Positions 42,547-51,679 are shown, counted from the first letter of the stretch. The stretch: 64,000 nt of DNA from Rhodovulum sulfidophilum DSM 1374 (GCF_001633165.1 NZ_CP015418.1:1220501-1284500), one strand, 5' to 3'. Translations and numbers: made by a program. The notes: a model not told the origin generated them from the sequence alone.

Positions 42547-45057
42547 TCAGCCGCCCGGCAGGTCCAGCACGATGTTGCGGCCGCGCTTGACATAGCGCAG
42601 CTGGGTGTCGCCGATGGCCGCCACCTGGCCGCCATCGATCTTGTCGCCGACCTTGACCTTGACGAAGCGGCCGGAGGGCAGCCGCAGCAGCGCGCGGCGG
42701 TCGGCCGACGTCCCGTAGACGCCGATCAGGTTGAGATCGCGAAGATTTATGGCGTCGGGCAGGGTGGCTTGCCTGGCCACCGAGGCGGCGGTGGGAATGG
42801 CCGGTTGCACCGCAACTGCCATGGCCGACTGGACCCGATCCTCGAAATCCGAAGGGCGCGAGGCCGGGCGCAGCGAGGCGCTGAGCGCGTTCTCGGGCAG
42901 ATCGGATGCCGCCTCGCCTTCGCCATCGGCGAGGTCGTCCAGCGCGGCCGTCACCGCGGCATCGGTGTCGAGCGTCGGCGGAGGGGCGAGGTTCTCGGGC
43001 CGTGCCTGCGGATGCGTGCCGGGCACTGCGGTGGCGGGGGCTCCGGCCCGGGCCAGCACGGTTGCGGGCCGGGCGCGGGGCGTATGGCTTGCGATCCGCG
43101 CGGCCACCTCGGGGTCGGCCGGTACCACCGCGGGCGGCGATGCCTCGGCCGTCCGAGGCGCGGGGCGGGCCGATGGCCGCGGGTCTGTCTCTCCGGGGGC
43201 GGCGGTCGCGTCTTCACCGGCCGGGGCTTCGGCACGGTCGTCGGGCGCATCGGCGGCCGTTCCGGCTGGCGGGGCCAGATCCACGGGGCGGCCCGGGGGC
43301 GTCGTTTCGGGGCGTACGCCGTAGACCGGCACGCCCTCGGCGGTGATCTCGGCGCCGTCGGCCGTATCGCCCGGAGCAGGCACCGTCATCGGCTCGGGCT
43401 CGGGGACCAGATCGGCGGGACGGGCGCTGGGCACCACCGCGGGCGCGCCCCGGAACACGGTCACGCCATCCGGTGTCAGCGCGCCTTCGGGCGTGGCCTC
43501 GACCAGACCGCGCTCGTCGAGCTCGAAGGTTTGGTCGGGTCCGGGCGGGTCGGCCTGCATCGGCAGCGGCCGGTCGTCGCTGCGGGCAATCTGCGGGTCG
43601 GGCAGGAGACCGGCCTCGGGCGGCCGGACCGCCTGATCGATGCCGGCGACGTAAAGATCCTCGATCCGGTCCTGCGGTGGTGCGCTCATCGGGTCGGGCG
43701 CGCGCTGCCACATCCCGGTACTGGCATAGGCCTCAAGCGCCTCGGCTTCTGACAGCGGCGCGGGCACGGGGGAGGCCGGCGTGCCGGTGCCCGTTGCGGT
43801 TCCGGCAAGCGGTGCGCTGCTGCTTCCCTCCGCGCGCGGGTCGTTATTGGCGGCGGCGTCGAAGGGCGGTTGCCGGTCGGGTGCCTCGGCTTGCGACAAG
43901 TCCGCCCCGGAGGGAGCGACGAGACCGGCGGTGGCGTCAGGGGCCGGGGCGGGCGTCTCGTCCCGGGGCAGCAGGATCGCGCCGGCGGCGATGGCCGCAA
44001 CGACCGCAATCACCGCTCCGCCGAGCTTGAGGATCTGGATCGGCTCCGGTCCGGCCGAGGGCCGTGCCGCGGCGCTCAGGTCGAGCCCGCGCATCGGTTG
44101 CGGCTCCGGTCGCAGAGACCCGGAGGCGCGGCGCTCCGTCCCCGCACGGGGCGGGGCGGCGGCGGACTGTCCCGTCCCGGCGGGCGCCTCCGGACGAGGC
44201 GGGCGGGAGGCGGAAGGCGCGGCCGCGACGGGTGAGGCGGGCCCCACCGATGAGACGGGCCTTGCGGCCGGGGAGGCAGGCGCCGCAGGTGCTGCGGTGG
44301 CGGTCGGGGCCGGATCGGCGGCAGGAGGGGGCGAGGGCGGTGCGACCGCGTCGGCTGGTTTGCGCTCCGGCATGGGGGGTGGCGCGGGGTCTGCCTTGGG
44401 TGCGGGCTCGGCCTTGGCTGCAGGCTCTGCCTTGGGCGCGGGCCTGGCCTCCGGGACGGTTTTGGCCTCGGGCTCGGGTTTGGTCTCCGGGGCAGGTTTG
44501 GCCTCGGTGGTGGGGCGCGGAGATTTGCGCGCGCCCTGCGCGGGGGCCGCCGGCTTGTTCTCGGCCAGCAGCGTGGCGGCAGCGGCGGTCGGGCCGAAGG
44601 ACGCCTCGCCCTCGAATTGCGCGGCAGGCGGACGGGCCACGAAACTGACCGGATCGAACTGATGTGCCTGTGCGAAGGCCTCGGCCTCGGCCAGCGTCTC
44701 GCGCGCGACCACGGCCAGCCGGGCCCTGCCGCCGGTCTCCTGCCAGTCGAAGACCAGCTCTCCGACCGGATAGGGTGTCAGCCCGTCAAGCCCGCGCAAA
44801 AGGCTCGCACGCTTCTCGGCCCGGCTCTCGCCCTCGACCGGAAGCTCGGTGTAGAGGATCTGGCTGTCGGGGATCACCAGCGCGACCAGGGGGCGCCCCT
44901 CGGCGAGGTTGCCTGCGGTCGCGCGCAGAAGGCGCAGCGTTTCGGCAAGGCCCGGGTCGTGCAGGGACACCTCGCCCAGCGACCTCCAGCCCGCCTTGGC
45001 GCGGTGCTGAAGGCCGATCCCGTCCTCGGCGAGCGTCAGCGCGAAATCTGGTTTCAT
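42547..45057 (-). CDS. Single-TM envelope protein with PilM/GspL-like N terminus and GspC/PilP-like C terminus
   Basis: 836 residues in four parts. Residues 1-150 look like an actin-like PilM/GspL cytoplasmic fold (LVALVIPDSQILYTELPV, KRASLLRGLDGLTPYPVGEL). Residues 165-335 are Pro/Ala/Lys/Glu-rich and disordered. Residues 345-363 (LGGAVIAVVAAIAAGAILL) form one membrane helix. A periplasmic region of about 400 mostly low-complexity residues follows, with short repeats such as VP-x-ARP and RPxDLxPP. The last 65 residues (INLRDLNLIGVYG, GRFVKVKVGDKIDGGQVAAI) resemble the small beta domain of GspC/PilP pilotin-like proteins. No other secretion or pilus gene is near. Orthologues may be misnamed translation initiation factor 2 because of the Pro/Ala region. 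Confidence 0.7.
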   Translation of the reverse strand: MKPDFALTLAEDGIGLQHRAKAGWRSLGEVSLHDPGLAETLRLLRATAGNLAEGRPLVALVIPDSQILYTELPVEGESRAEKRASLLRGLDGLTPYPVGELVFDWQETGGRARLAVVARETLAEAEAFAQAHQFDPVSFVARPPAAQFEGEASFGPTAAAATLLAENKPAAPAQGARKSPRPTTEAKPAPETKPEPEAKTVPEARPAPKAEPAAKAEPAPKADPAPPPMPERKPADAVAPPSPPPAADPAPTATAAPAAPASPAARPVSSVGPASPVAAAPSASRPPRPEAPAGTGQSAAAPPRAGTERRASGSLRPEPQPMRGLDLSAAARPSAGPEPIQILKLGGAVIAVVAAIAAGAILLPRDETPAPAPDATAGLVAPSGADLSQAEAPDRQPPFDAAANNDPRAEGSSSAPLAGTATGTGTPASPVPAPLSEAEALEAYASTGMWQRAPDPMSAPPQDRIEDLYVAGIDQAVRPPEAGLLPDPQIARSDDRPLPMQADPPGPDQTFELDERGLVEATPEGALTPDGVTVFRGAPAVVPSARPADLVPEPEPMTVPAPGDTADGAEITAEGVPVYGVRPETTPPGRPVDLAPPAGTAADAPDDRAEAPAGEDATAAPGETDPRPSARPAPRTAEASPPAVVPADPEVAARIASHTPRARPATVLARAGAPATAVPGTHPQARPENLAPPPTLDTDAAVTAALDDLADGEGEAASDLPENALSASLRPASRPSDFEDRVQSAMAVAVQPAIPTAASVARQATLPDAINLRDLNLIGVYGTSADRRALLRLPSGRFVKVKVGDKIDGGQVAAIGDTQLRYVKRGRNIVLDLPGG

Positions 45058-45226
45058 TGCGGCTCTCTACACCGGTTATGCCCCGGTCCCATAGCTCGAT
45101 CCTGCGGACTATAGCAGGAAACCGCCGACCGGAAGAAGGGGGCACGGCGCGGCGACCCCAGGGGCGACTTGTCCCGGTCTGTCCGCGGACCAATTAAGGA
45201 TGAGCGAAAGAACGAGGATGGTTTTC

Positions 45227-45934
45227 ATGCGTCTTGTCCCACTTGCCCCTCTTGCCCTTGCCCTTGCCGTCTCGGCGCTGGTTGCGCCGGTCGCGGCCGA
45301 TGCCGCGCCCGAGCTTCGCGTCACCGGCACCGGCAGCGCGACCGCAGCGCCCGACATGGCGACGCTGAGGCTCGGCGTCGGCCATGAGGCCGACACCGCG
45401 GCCGAGGCGATGGCTCTGGTTTCGGACGATCTCGGGCGGGTGATGGCGGAATTGCAGGCCGCGGGTATCGAGGCACGCGACATCCAGACATCGGGGCTGA
45501 ACCTGTCGCCGGTCTGGGGCGACCGCTCGGAGGACAAGCGGCCCCGGATCACGGGCTACAGCGCCGCCAACGGGGTCACCGTCCGGGTGCGGGAACTGGA
45601 CGGGCTCGGGCCGTTGCTCGACACGGTGATCGGGACCGGCGCCAATACGCTTGACGGTCTGAGCTTCGGCTTGCAGGAGCCCGGACCGGTGATGGACGAG
45701 GCGCGCCGGGCCGCGGTGGCCGAGGCGCGGCGCAAGGCAGAGCTGTTCGCCTCCGCCTCGGGGCAGAGCCTCGGCTCGCTGGTCTCGCTCGTCGAGCAGG
45801 GGGCGAACCAGCCGAGGCCGATGCAGATGAAGATGTCGTTCGAATCCATGGCCGACTCGATGCCGATGGCCGAGGGCGAACTTGAACTCGATGCCACGGT
45901 GACGATGGTCTTCGAACTCGGGGACGCCGAGTAA
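45227..45934 (+). CDS. SIMPL (DUF541/YggE-like) periplasmic protein
   Basis: 235 residues with a signal peptide (LVPLAPLALALAVSALVAPVAADA). ELRVTGTGSATAAPDMATLRLGV is the SIMPL start (seen as LRVTGTGSATAAPD), and [23 protein letters not shown] and the VTMVFEL end are typical. YggE-like proteins lower oxidative stress by an unknown route. I prefer the ATG at 45227 with GAGG nine bases upstream; ATGs at 45200 and 45221 lack spacing. Confidence 0.88.
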   Translation: MRLVPLAPLALALAVSALVAPVAADAAPELRVTGTGSATAAPDMATLRLGVGHEADTAAEAMALVSDDLGRVMAELQAAGIEARDIQTSGLNLSPVWGDRSEDKRPRITGYSAANGVTVRVRELDGLGPLLDTVIGTGANTLDGLSFGLQEPGPVMDEARRAAVAEARRKAELFASASGQSLGSLVSLVEQGANQPRPMQMKMSFESMADSMPMAEGELELDATVTMVFELGDAE

Positions 45935-45945
45935 GATCCGGAAAG

Positions 45946-45975
45946 CCGACCGCACCCGGGTTCGGGCGCGGTCGG
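45946..45975. terminator. Hairpin between convergent SIMPL and metY genes
   Basis: ccgaccgc (45946-45953) pairs with gcggtcgg (45968-45975), and within it cccg (45955-45958) with cggg (45963-45966). It lies eight bases from the metY stop and 11 from the SIMPL stop and may serve both. Confidence 0.65.
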
Positions 45976-45983
45976 TTGGCATG

Positions 45984-47270
45984 TCAGATCTGCGCCAGCG
46001 CCTGTTCGAGATCGGCGATAAGATCGTCGGCATCCTCGATCCCGATCGAGACCCGCACCACCTCGGGATTGGCCCCCGCCGCGATCTGCTGGGCCTCGGT
46101 CAACTGGGCATGGGTGGTCGAGGCCGAATGGATCACCAGCGACCGGGTATCGCCCAGGTTCGCCACATGGCTTAACAGCCGCACCGAATCGACGAACTTG
46201 ACGCAGGCATCATAGCCGTCCTTCAGCGCGAAGGTGAACAGCCCGCCGGTGCCCTTGGGGCAGATCCGCCGGGCGCGGTCGGCATAGGGCGAGGAGGGCA
46301 GGCCGGCATAGGTGACGCGGGCCACCTTGGGATGGCCTTCGAGCCAGCCCGCGACCTTGATCGCGTTGGCGCAATGCCTCTCCATCCGCAGGCTCAGGGT
46401 CTCGATCCCCATCAGCGTGTAATGCGCGCCCTGCGGGTTCATCGTCATCCCGAGATCGCGCAGCCCCACGGCGATCGAATGGAAGGTGAAGGCGGCGGGG
46501 CCGAAGGTCTGATGGAAATTCAGACCGTGATAGGCGGGCTCGGGCTCGGAGAGCGAGGGGAACTTGTCGCTCGCCGACCAGTCGAACTTGCCGGAATCGA
46601 CCACCACGCCCCCGGTCACCGTGCCGTTGCCGGTCAGATACTTGGTGGCGGAATGCACGACCAGCGTCGCACCATGCTCGATCGGGCGGCAGAGATAGGG
46701 CGTGGCCGAGGTATTGTCGACGATCAGCGGCAGCCCGGCCGTGTCCGAAATCTTCGAAATCGCGTCGAGATCGGTGACATAGCCGCCCGGATTGGCAACC
46801 GACTCGCAGAAGACCGCGCGGGTATCGTCGTCGATGGCGGCCTTGACCGCGTCGAGATCGTCGAAATCGACGAACCTTGCCGACCAGCCAAAGCGCTTGA
46901 TGGTCTGGCTGAACTGGGTGACCGTGCCGCCGTAAAGCCGGGTCGAGGCGACCACGTTCCGGCCCGGCGCCATCAGCGGGAAGAGCGCCATGATCTGCGC
47001 GGCATGGCCCGAGGAACAGCAGACCGCGCCCGCGCCGCCTTCCAGCGCCGCCACCCGCTCGGCCAGCGCCTGCACGGTCGGGTTGGTCAGCCGCGAATAG
47101 ATGAAGCCCACTTCCTTCAGCCCGAACAGCGCCGCCGCATGCTCGGCGTCGCGGAAGACATAGGAGGTGGTCTGGTAGATCGGCACCTGGCGGGCGCCGG
47201 TTGCCGGGTCGGGCTTGGCCCCGGCATGGATCTGCAACGTATCGAACCCGTACGGACGGTCTTCGCTCAT
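45984..47270 (-). CDS. metY: O-acetylhomoserine sulfhydrylase (MetY)
   Basis: 428 residues, PLP-dependent Cys/Met metabolism family. Makes homocysteine from O-acetylhomoserine and sulfide. FDTLQIHAGAKPDPATGARQ (N terminus), FIYSRLTNPTVQALAERVAALE, LVVHSATKYLTGNGTVTGG with the Schiff-base Lys, and HVANLGDTRSLVIHSASTTH near the end mark the OAH type. The start at 47270 has GGGAG ten bases upstream. The next gene upstream makes APS/PAPS, so the two sulfur steps are neighbours on one strand, though a terminator separates them. Confidence 0.93.
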   Translation of the reverse strand: MSEDRPYGFDTLQIHAGAKPDPATGARQVPIYQTTSYVFRDAEHAAALFGLKEVGFIYSRLTNPTVQALAERVAALEGGAGAVCCSSGHAAQIMALFPLMAPGRNVVASTRLYGGTVTQFSQTIKRFGWSARFVDFDDLDAVKAAIDDDTRAVFCESVANPGGYVTDLDAISKISDTAGLPLIVDNTSATPYLCRPIEHGATLVVHSATKYLTGNGTVTGGVVVDSGKFDWSASDKFPSLSEPEPAYHGLNFHQTFGPAAFTFHSIAVGLRDLGMTMNPQGAHYTLMGIETLSLRMERHCANAIKVAGWLEGHPKVARVTYAGLPSSPYADRARRICPKGTGGLFTFALKDGYDACVKFVDSVRLLSHVANLGDTRSLVIHSASTTHAQLTEAQQIAAGANPEVVRVSIGIEDADDLIADLEQALAQI

Positions 47271-47659
47271 CGGATCGGAACTCCCTTGTTCCCGTTTCGC
47301 TCCAGCATTAGGCCAACGTCCCTCTTCGGACAACACAAGCGACCTGAAAAGAACGTGCGTCCCGCCTTTTCCCCGGCGCCCGGAACGCCGCTCCGCCCGC
47401 CGGTTCCGCCGCGCGACCCCGTTCTTCGGGCGGCGCGCCTCCCCTGGCCCCGCCCTCGCAGCCCCGGCGGCCCCCTCCGCACATCCGGTTCCCCTGCTGC
47501 GAAGCGCGCCGTCTGCCTGCTTCTTCTTGGCAAAAATACCCCCGGCCCCGCGTGCAAGCGGCCCCGCCGGTTCCGCCGCTCGGCACCTGTCGGCCCCCAT
47601 CCGGTCCGAAGTCCCCGCGGTGGCGGGAGCGCCCGGACCGCGCCGCCCCCGAAAGGAAA
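47271..47659. other. Intergenic, metY upstream region
   Basis: Very GC-rich, with open frames on both strands that translate to Arg/Pro/Ala strings. It should hold the metY promoter and leader. I looked for a SAM-type riboswitch and could not convince myself of one by eye. Confidence 0.5.
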
Positions 47660-47690
47660 GACGCGCCGCCCGAAGCCCGGGCGGCGCGTC
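47660..47690 (-). terminator. Intrinsic terminator of sat-cysC
   Basis: A perfect 12-bp inverted repeat: gacgcgccgccc (47660-47671) with gggcggcgcgtc (47679-47690), seven-base loop; on the minus strand it is followed by TTTCCTTTC. Confidence 0.88.
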
Positions 47691-47713
47691 CTGTCATTCC
47701 TGCGCGGCCCGCC

Positions 47714-49423
47714 TCAGCGGCCGGCGATCAGGCCCATCTGCTCGAGCTTGAGGATCACCTGCTGGGCGCAGTTGTCGACGTCGAGCCCGGTCGTGTCGAC
47801 GGCCAGTTCGGGCGTCTCGGGCGCCTCGTAAGGGTCCGAGATCCCGGTGAATTCCTTGATCTTGCCTTCGCGGGCGAGCTTGTAGAGCCCCTTGCGGTCG
47901 CGTTTCTCGCATTCCTCCAGCGGGGTGGCCACATGCACCTCGCAGAAGGCGCCATAGGCCTCGATCATCTCGCGCACCCCGCGCCGGGTCGCCGAATAGG
48001 GCGCGATCGGCGCACAGATCGCGATGCCGCCATTCTTGGTGATCTCGGAGGCGACATAGCCGATCCGGCGGATGTTAATGTCGCGATGTTCCTTCGAGAA
48101 GCCCAGTTCCGAGGACAGGTGCTTGCGCACCACGTCGCCATCCAGAAGCGTCACCGGACGGCCGCCCATCTCCATCAGCTTGACCATCACCGCGTTGGCT
48201 ATGGTCGACTTGCCCGAGCCCGAAAGCCCGGTGAAGAACACGGTAAAGCCCTGTTTCGACCGCGCGGGACGGGTCTTGCGCAGCTCGGACACCACTTCGG
48301 GGAAGGAGAACCATTCCGGGATCTCCAGCCCCTCGGCCAGACGGCGCCGCAGTTCCGTGCCCGAGATGTTCAGAACGGTCACGCCGTCCTCGATCTCGTC
48401 GGCGGGCTCGTATTGGGCGCGCTCCTGCACATAGACCATGTGGCGGAAATCGACCATCTCGATGCCGATCTCGTCCTGGTGCTTGCGGAACAGTTCCTGC
48501 GCATCATAGGGGCCGTAGAAATCCTCGCCGGCCGAGTTCTTGCCCGGGCCGGCATGGTCGCGCCCGACGATGAAATGGGTGCAGCCGTGATTCTTGCGGA
48601 TCAGCCCGTGCCAGACCGCCTCGCGCGGACCGGCCATCCGCATCGCGAGGTTCAGAAGGCTCATCGTGGTGGTGGCCTGCGGATACTTGTCCAGAACCGC
48701 CTCGTAGCAGCGGACCCGGGTGAAGTGGTCGACATCGCCCGGTTTGGTCATGCCGACGACCGGATGGATCAGCAGGTTCGCCTGGGCCTCGCGGGCGGCG
48801 CGGAAGGTCAGTTCCTGATGGGCGCGGTGCAGCGGGTTGCGGGTCTGGAAGGCCACGATCCGGCGCCAGCCCAGCTTGCGGAAATAGGCGCGCAGCTCGT
48901 TCGGGGTGTCGCGGCGGGCGCGGAAATCGTAATGCACCGGCTGCTGGATGCCGGTGATCGGGCCGCCCAGATAGATCCGCCCCGCGCTGTGATGCAGGTA
49001 ATAGACCGCCGGATGCGCCAGATCGTCGGCGCCGAACACCTTTTCGGCCTCGCGATGCTTGTCGGGTTCCCAGCGCGAGGTCACCGTCATGGTGGCGAGG
49101 ATCACGCCTTCCTGGTCGCGGAGCGCAATGTCCTGCCCGATCTCGATCTTGTCGGCGAATTCGGCCGAGACGTCGAGCGTGACCGGCATCGGCCAGAGCG
49201 TGCCGTCCTCAAGCCGCATCCGCTCGACCACGCTGTCGTAATCGGCCTCGTCGAGAAAGCCCTTCAGCGGGTTGAACCCGCCATTCATCAAGAGCTCGAG
49301 GTCGCAGATCTGGCGTGGCGTCAGGTCCCAGCTCGACAGGTCGCCGGCCTCGACTTTGAGTTTCTGGGCGCTTTCGTAGGAGACATAAAGTTCGGGGATG
49401 GGAGCGAGGTTTGAAATCGACAT
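47714..49423 (-). CDS. cysC: Bifunctional sulfate adenylyltransferase / APS kinase
   Basis: 569 residues. The N-terminal ATP sulfurylase (residues about 1-385) has FQTRNPLHRAHQELTFRA with the QxRNPxHxxH active site, and IVGRDHAGPGKNS. The C-terminal APS kinase has the P-loop FFTGLSGSGKSTIANAV and LLDGDVVRKHLSSELGFS. It activates sulfate to APS then PAPS for assimilation or sulfation. The ATG at 49423 gives MSISNLAPIPELYV, the usual start; an in-frame start 18 codons earlier is less likely. The order, sulfurylase then kinase, is common in this family of bacteria. Confidence 0.95.
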   Translation of the reverse strand: MSISNLAPIPELYVSYESAQKLKVEAGDLSSWDLTPRQICDLELLMNGGFNPLKGFLDEADYDSVVERMRLEDGTLWPMPVTLDVSAEFADKIEIGQDIALRDQEGVILATMTVTSRWEPDKHREAEKVFGADDLAHPAVYYLHHSAGRIYLGGPITGIQQPVHYDFRARRDTPNELRAYFRKLGWRRIVAFQTRNPLHRAHQELTFRAAREAQANLLIHPVVGMTKPGDVDHFTRVRCYEAVLDKYPQATTTMSLLNLAMRMAGPREAVWHGLIRKNHGCTHFIVGRDHAGPGKNSAGEDFYGPYDAQELFRKHQDEIGIEMVDFRHMVYVQERAQYEPADEIEDGVTVLNISGTELRRRLAEGLEIPEWFSFPEVVSELRKTRPARSKQGFTVFFTGLSGSGKSTIANAVMVKLMEMGGRPVTLLDGDVVRKHLSSELGFSKEHRDINIRRIGYVASEITKNGGIAICAPIAPYSATRRGVREMIEAYGAFCEVHVATPLEECEKRDRKGLYKLAREGKIKEFTGISDPYEAPETPELAVDTTGLDVDNCAQQVILKLEQMGLIAGR

Positions 49424-49644
49424 AACTGGCCCGGTGCTTCGTATGGAATATGCGGCGGGATGGTCGGGAGAACCCAATTCGGATGCGGCTTATCGCGCAA
49501 CCGCGGCAGCTGGCAACCCATAGCCCCGCGAATGGCCCAAAAAGGTCGTAGCCCCTGCAATTCTGCAGCTACCGGGGCGGTTTTCCCGCGATTGGCGGGG
49601 AAGGGGAAACGCTGCCCCGATGCGGGCCGCCACAGGCGGAACGA

Positions 49645-50102
49645 TCAGGGCCAGGGGCGTGCCGGACCGGCCGATTGCACCAGCGGCGGCGCGGGGTCGA
49701 ACAGCACCAGATGGCTCAGCTCGGGGCGGCTCCGCGACGGGTAGAGCAGACCCTCCGCGCCCTCGGCCCGGGCGGCGTCGGAAAAGGCCCAGGTCGGCGC
49801 CGGCCCGCCCGAGGCGCGCAGGTCCTGCCAGACGATCGAGGCGGGGTTGGGGGCGGGCAGGGCGCGCAGATCGACGATCCTGTCGGCCGTGACCGCCAGC
49901 GGGACCAGCGCCCGGGCCGGGGCGTCCGGTGTCAGGTAGCGGGCGATGGCGACACCCGCGCCGTCGGCGGTCAGCGATGCGTAAAGCACCGCCTCGCCGG
50001 GCCGGTGGAACCGTCCCTCGGGGCTGGCAACGGGGGCACAGGGCGCCCCCCCGCCCGCTCGGCGGGCAGCAGCCGCCAGACGAGGCCCCGAAAGGCGATC
50101 AT
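49645..50102 (-). pseudogene. RES-domain protein, frameshifted in a C7 run
   Basis: The ATG at 50102 overlaps the trxB stop (ATGA) and reads MIAFRGLVWRLLPAERAGG. At a run of seven C on the plus strand (50046-50052) the frame must move by one base to continue APCAPVASPEGRFHRPGEA and on to the RES-like end GLLYPSRSRPELSHLVLFDP. One more C would restore a 152-residue protein. RES proteins degrade NAD+ as toxins when paired with a DUF2384 antitoxin; none is seen here. Could be a sequencing error, real loss, or slippage-controlled. Confidence 0.65.
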
Positions 50103-51103
50103 GCGTCCTGCGGAACCTCGGCGCCATATCCCAGCGGCAGCGAGATGTCCTTGCCCTCGTCGAGCCCGGCCTCGGCCAGGAAACGCTCGACTTCCAGCGC
50201 GGCCATGCAGCCCATGCCGGCCGAGGTCACCGCCTGACGGTACTTGTGGTCGGTCAGGTCGCCCGCGGCGAAGACGCCGGGGATCGAGGTGGCGGTGGAA
50301 TCGGGTGCGGTCACGACATAGCCGCCCATATGGGTCTCGAGCTGGTCGCTGACCAGTTCCGAGGCGGGCGCATGGCCGATGGCGATGAAGACCCCCTTGC
50401 AGGCGATCTCGCGGGTCTCGCCGGTCTGCACATGCTTCACCCGGATGCCCTCGACGCCCAGCGGGTCCTCGCTGCCCGTCACCTCGTCGAGATTGTGGTC
50501 CCAGAGGATCTCGACCTTGGGATTGGCAAACAGCCGCTTCTGCAGCACCTTCTCGGCGCGCAGCTCGCCCCGGCGGTGGATCAGCGTCACCTTCGAGGCG
50601 AAGCGGGTCAGGAACAGCGCTTCTTCGACGGCCGCATTGCCGCCGCCGATCACCGCGACCTCCTGGCCGCGATAGAAGAAGCCGTCGCAGGTGGCGCAGG
50701 CCGAGACGCCGAAGCCCTTGAACTTCTCTTCCGAGGGCAGGCCCAGCCATTTCGCCTGGGCGCCGGTCGCGAGGATCAGCGCGTCGCAGGTATAGGTGGT
50801 GCCGCTGTCGGCAATCGCGGTGAAGGGCCGTTTGGACAGGTCGAGCCGCGAGATGTAGTCCGAGACGATCTCGGCCCCCATGGCACGGGCATGGGCCTCC
50901 ATCTTCTGCATCAGCTCGGGACCTTGGATCTCGGTCTCGCCGGGCCAGTTCTCGACCTCGGTGGTGATGGTGAGCTGGCCGCCGGGCTGGATGCCCTGGA
51001 TCAGCACCGGTTCCAGCATCGCGCGCGAGGCATAGACGGCCGCGGTATAGCCCGCCGGACCCGACCCGATGATCAGCACGCGGACATGTCTTTGCTTGGT
51101 CAC
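50099..51103 (-). CDS. trxB: Thioredoxin reductase
   Basis: 334 residues. Reduces thioredoxin with NADPH (EC 1.8.1.9). FAD site VLIIGSGPAGYTAAVYA, PGGQLTITTEVENWPG, redox motif ACATCDGFFY (Cys136/Cys139), NADPH site VAVIGGGNAAVEEA and GVFAAGDLTDHKYRQAVTS are all present. I start at the GTG at 51103, which gives MTKQRHVRVLIIG and has AAAGG upstream; an ATG at 51148 is in frame too. The RES gene is coupled by a four-base overlap. Confidence 0.95.
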   Translation of the reverse strand: MTKQRHVRVLIIGSGPAGYTAAVYASRAMLEPVLIQGIQPGGQLTITTEVENWPGETEIQGPELMQKMEAHARAMGAEIVSDYISRLDLSKRPFTAIADSGTTYTCDALILATGAQAKWLGLPSEEKFKGFGVSACATCDGFFYRGQEVAVIGGGNAAVEEALFLTRFASKVTLIHRRGELRAEKVLQKRLFANPKVEILWDHNLDEVTGSEDPLGVEGIRVKHVQTGETREIACKGVFIAIGHAPASELVSDQLETHMGGYVVTAPDSTATSIPGVFAAGDLTDHKYRQAVTSAGMGCMAALEVERFLAEAGLDEGKDISLPLGYGAEVPQDA

Positions 51104-51207
51104 TGGAAGATACCTTTCTGATGTCGGGACGGTTATAGTTGTCGCCATGGGGGATGGCAAACGTGGCCTCGGGCACGGCTTGCCGCAAGTGGGGGAGAGG
51201 AAATCCG

Positions 51208-51573
51208 ATGTTTCGATATGTTTTGGCGGCCGTGGCGGGGCTGATGACGGCCCCCGGGCTGCAGGCCCAGGAGGTCGCGCAACAGACCGTTTCCGACGAG
51301 ATGACACCGCAATGCGCCGTCGTGGACAGCTCCCGGATCGTGTCGGTGGTGGTCTGCGACGGTCCGCGGGACGAGGCCGCCTTCGCCGAGGCGGGGCGCG
51401 CGGCCTGCGGCGCGCGCAGGCCCTGCGGCGCCTGATTCTGGCCGTCGCGCGAGGCGGCTCCGGAAACGGCGCCCGCCAACCATGACGGGCTGACCCAGGC
51501 GCAGGTGGTGTCGTCCTACGGGGTCTGGGTCGCCGAGCGCGGGCTTTTCGTGCGGATCGAACGGGCCGAGTGA
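51208..51573 (+). pseudogene. Small secreted protein interrupted by an in-frame TGA
   Basis: The ATG at 51208 (GGGGGAGAGG upstream) begins a signal peptide MFRYVLAAVAGLMTAPGLQA and a Cys-containing domain (MTPQCAVV, VVVCDG, RAACGARRPCGA). A TGA at 51433-51435 stops it, but the same frame continues FWPSREAAPETAPANHDGLT and GVWVAERGLFVRIERAE to a TGA at 51573. The two parts read as one protein of 121 codons; the TGA sits where a Trp (TGG) would be natural in PCGA-x-FW. Either a point nonsense mutation or, less likely, recoding. Family unnamed. Confidence 0.65.
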
Positions 51574-51602
51574 CGGCCCGGCGCCCTCGGGGCAAAAGGT
51601 AG

Positions 51603-51636
51603 GGGCCCGCACATCGGCGCGGGCCCTCCTGTCTTT
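51603..51636 (+). terminator. Intrinsic terminator after the TGA-interrupted gene
   Basis: gggcccgc (51603-51610) pairs with gcgggccc (51619-51626), eight-base loop, followed by tcctgtctttt. Confidence 0.75.
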
Positions 51637-51679
51637 TGCAGCCGCTATCGTTTGCGGCAGATCCCGGCGTGCCGCGGTC

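Noticed and set aside
47308..47697. Open frames and a possible long leader extension of MetY to 47600
   Set aside because: The added 110 residues are low-complexity; a good ribosome site and the family start match 47270.
51433..51435. TGA as a selenocysteine codon
   Set aside because: Position fits Trp better, no clear SECIS hairpin seen by eye, and no Sec machinery in the window; kept only as an alternative in the finding.
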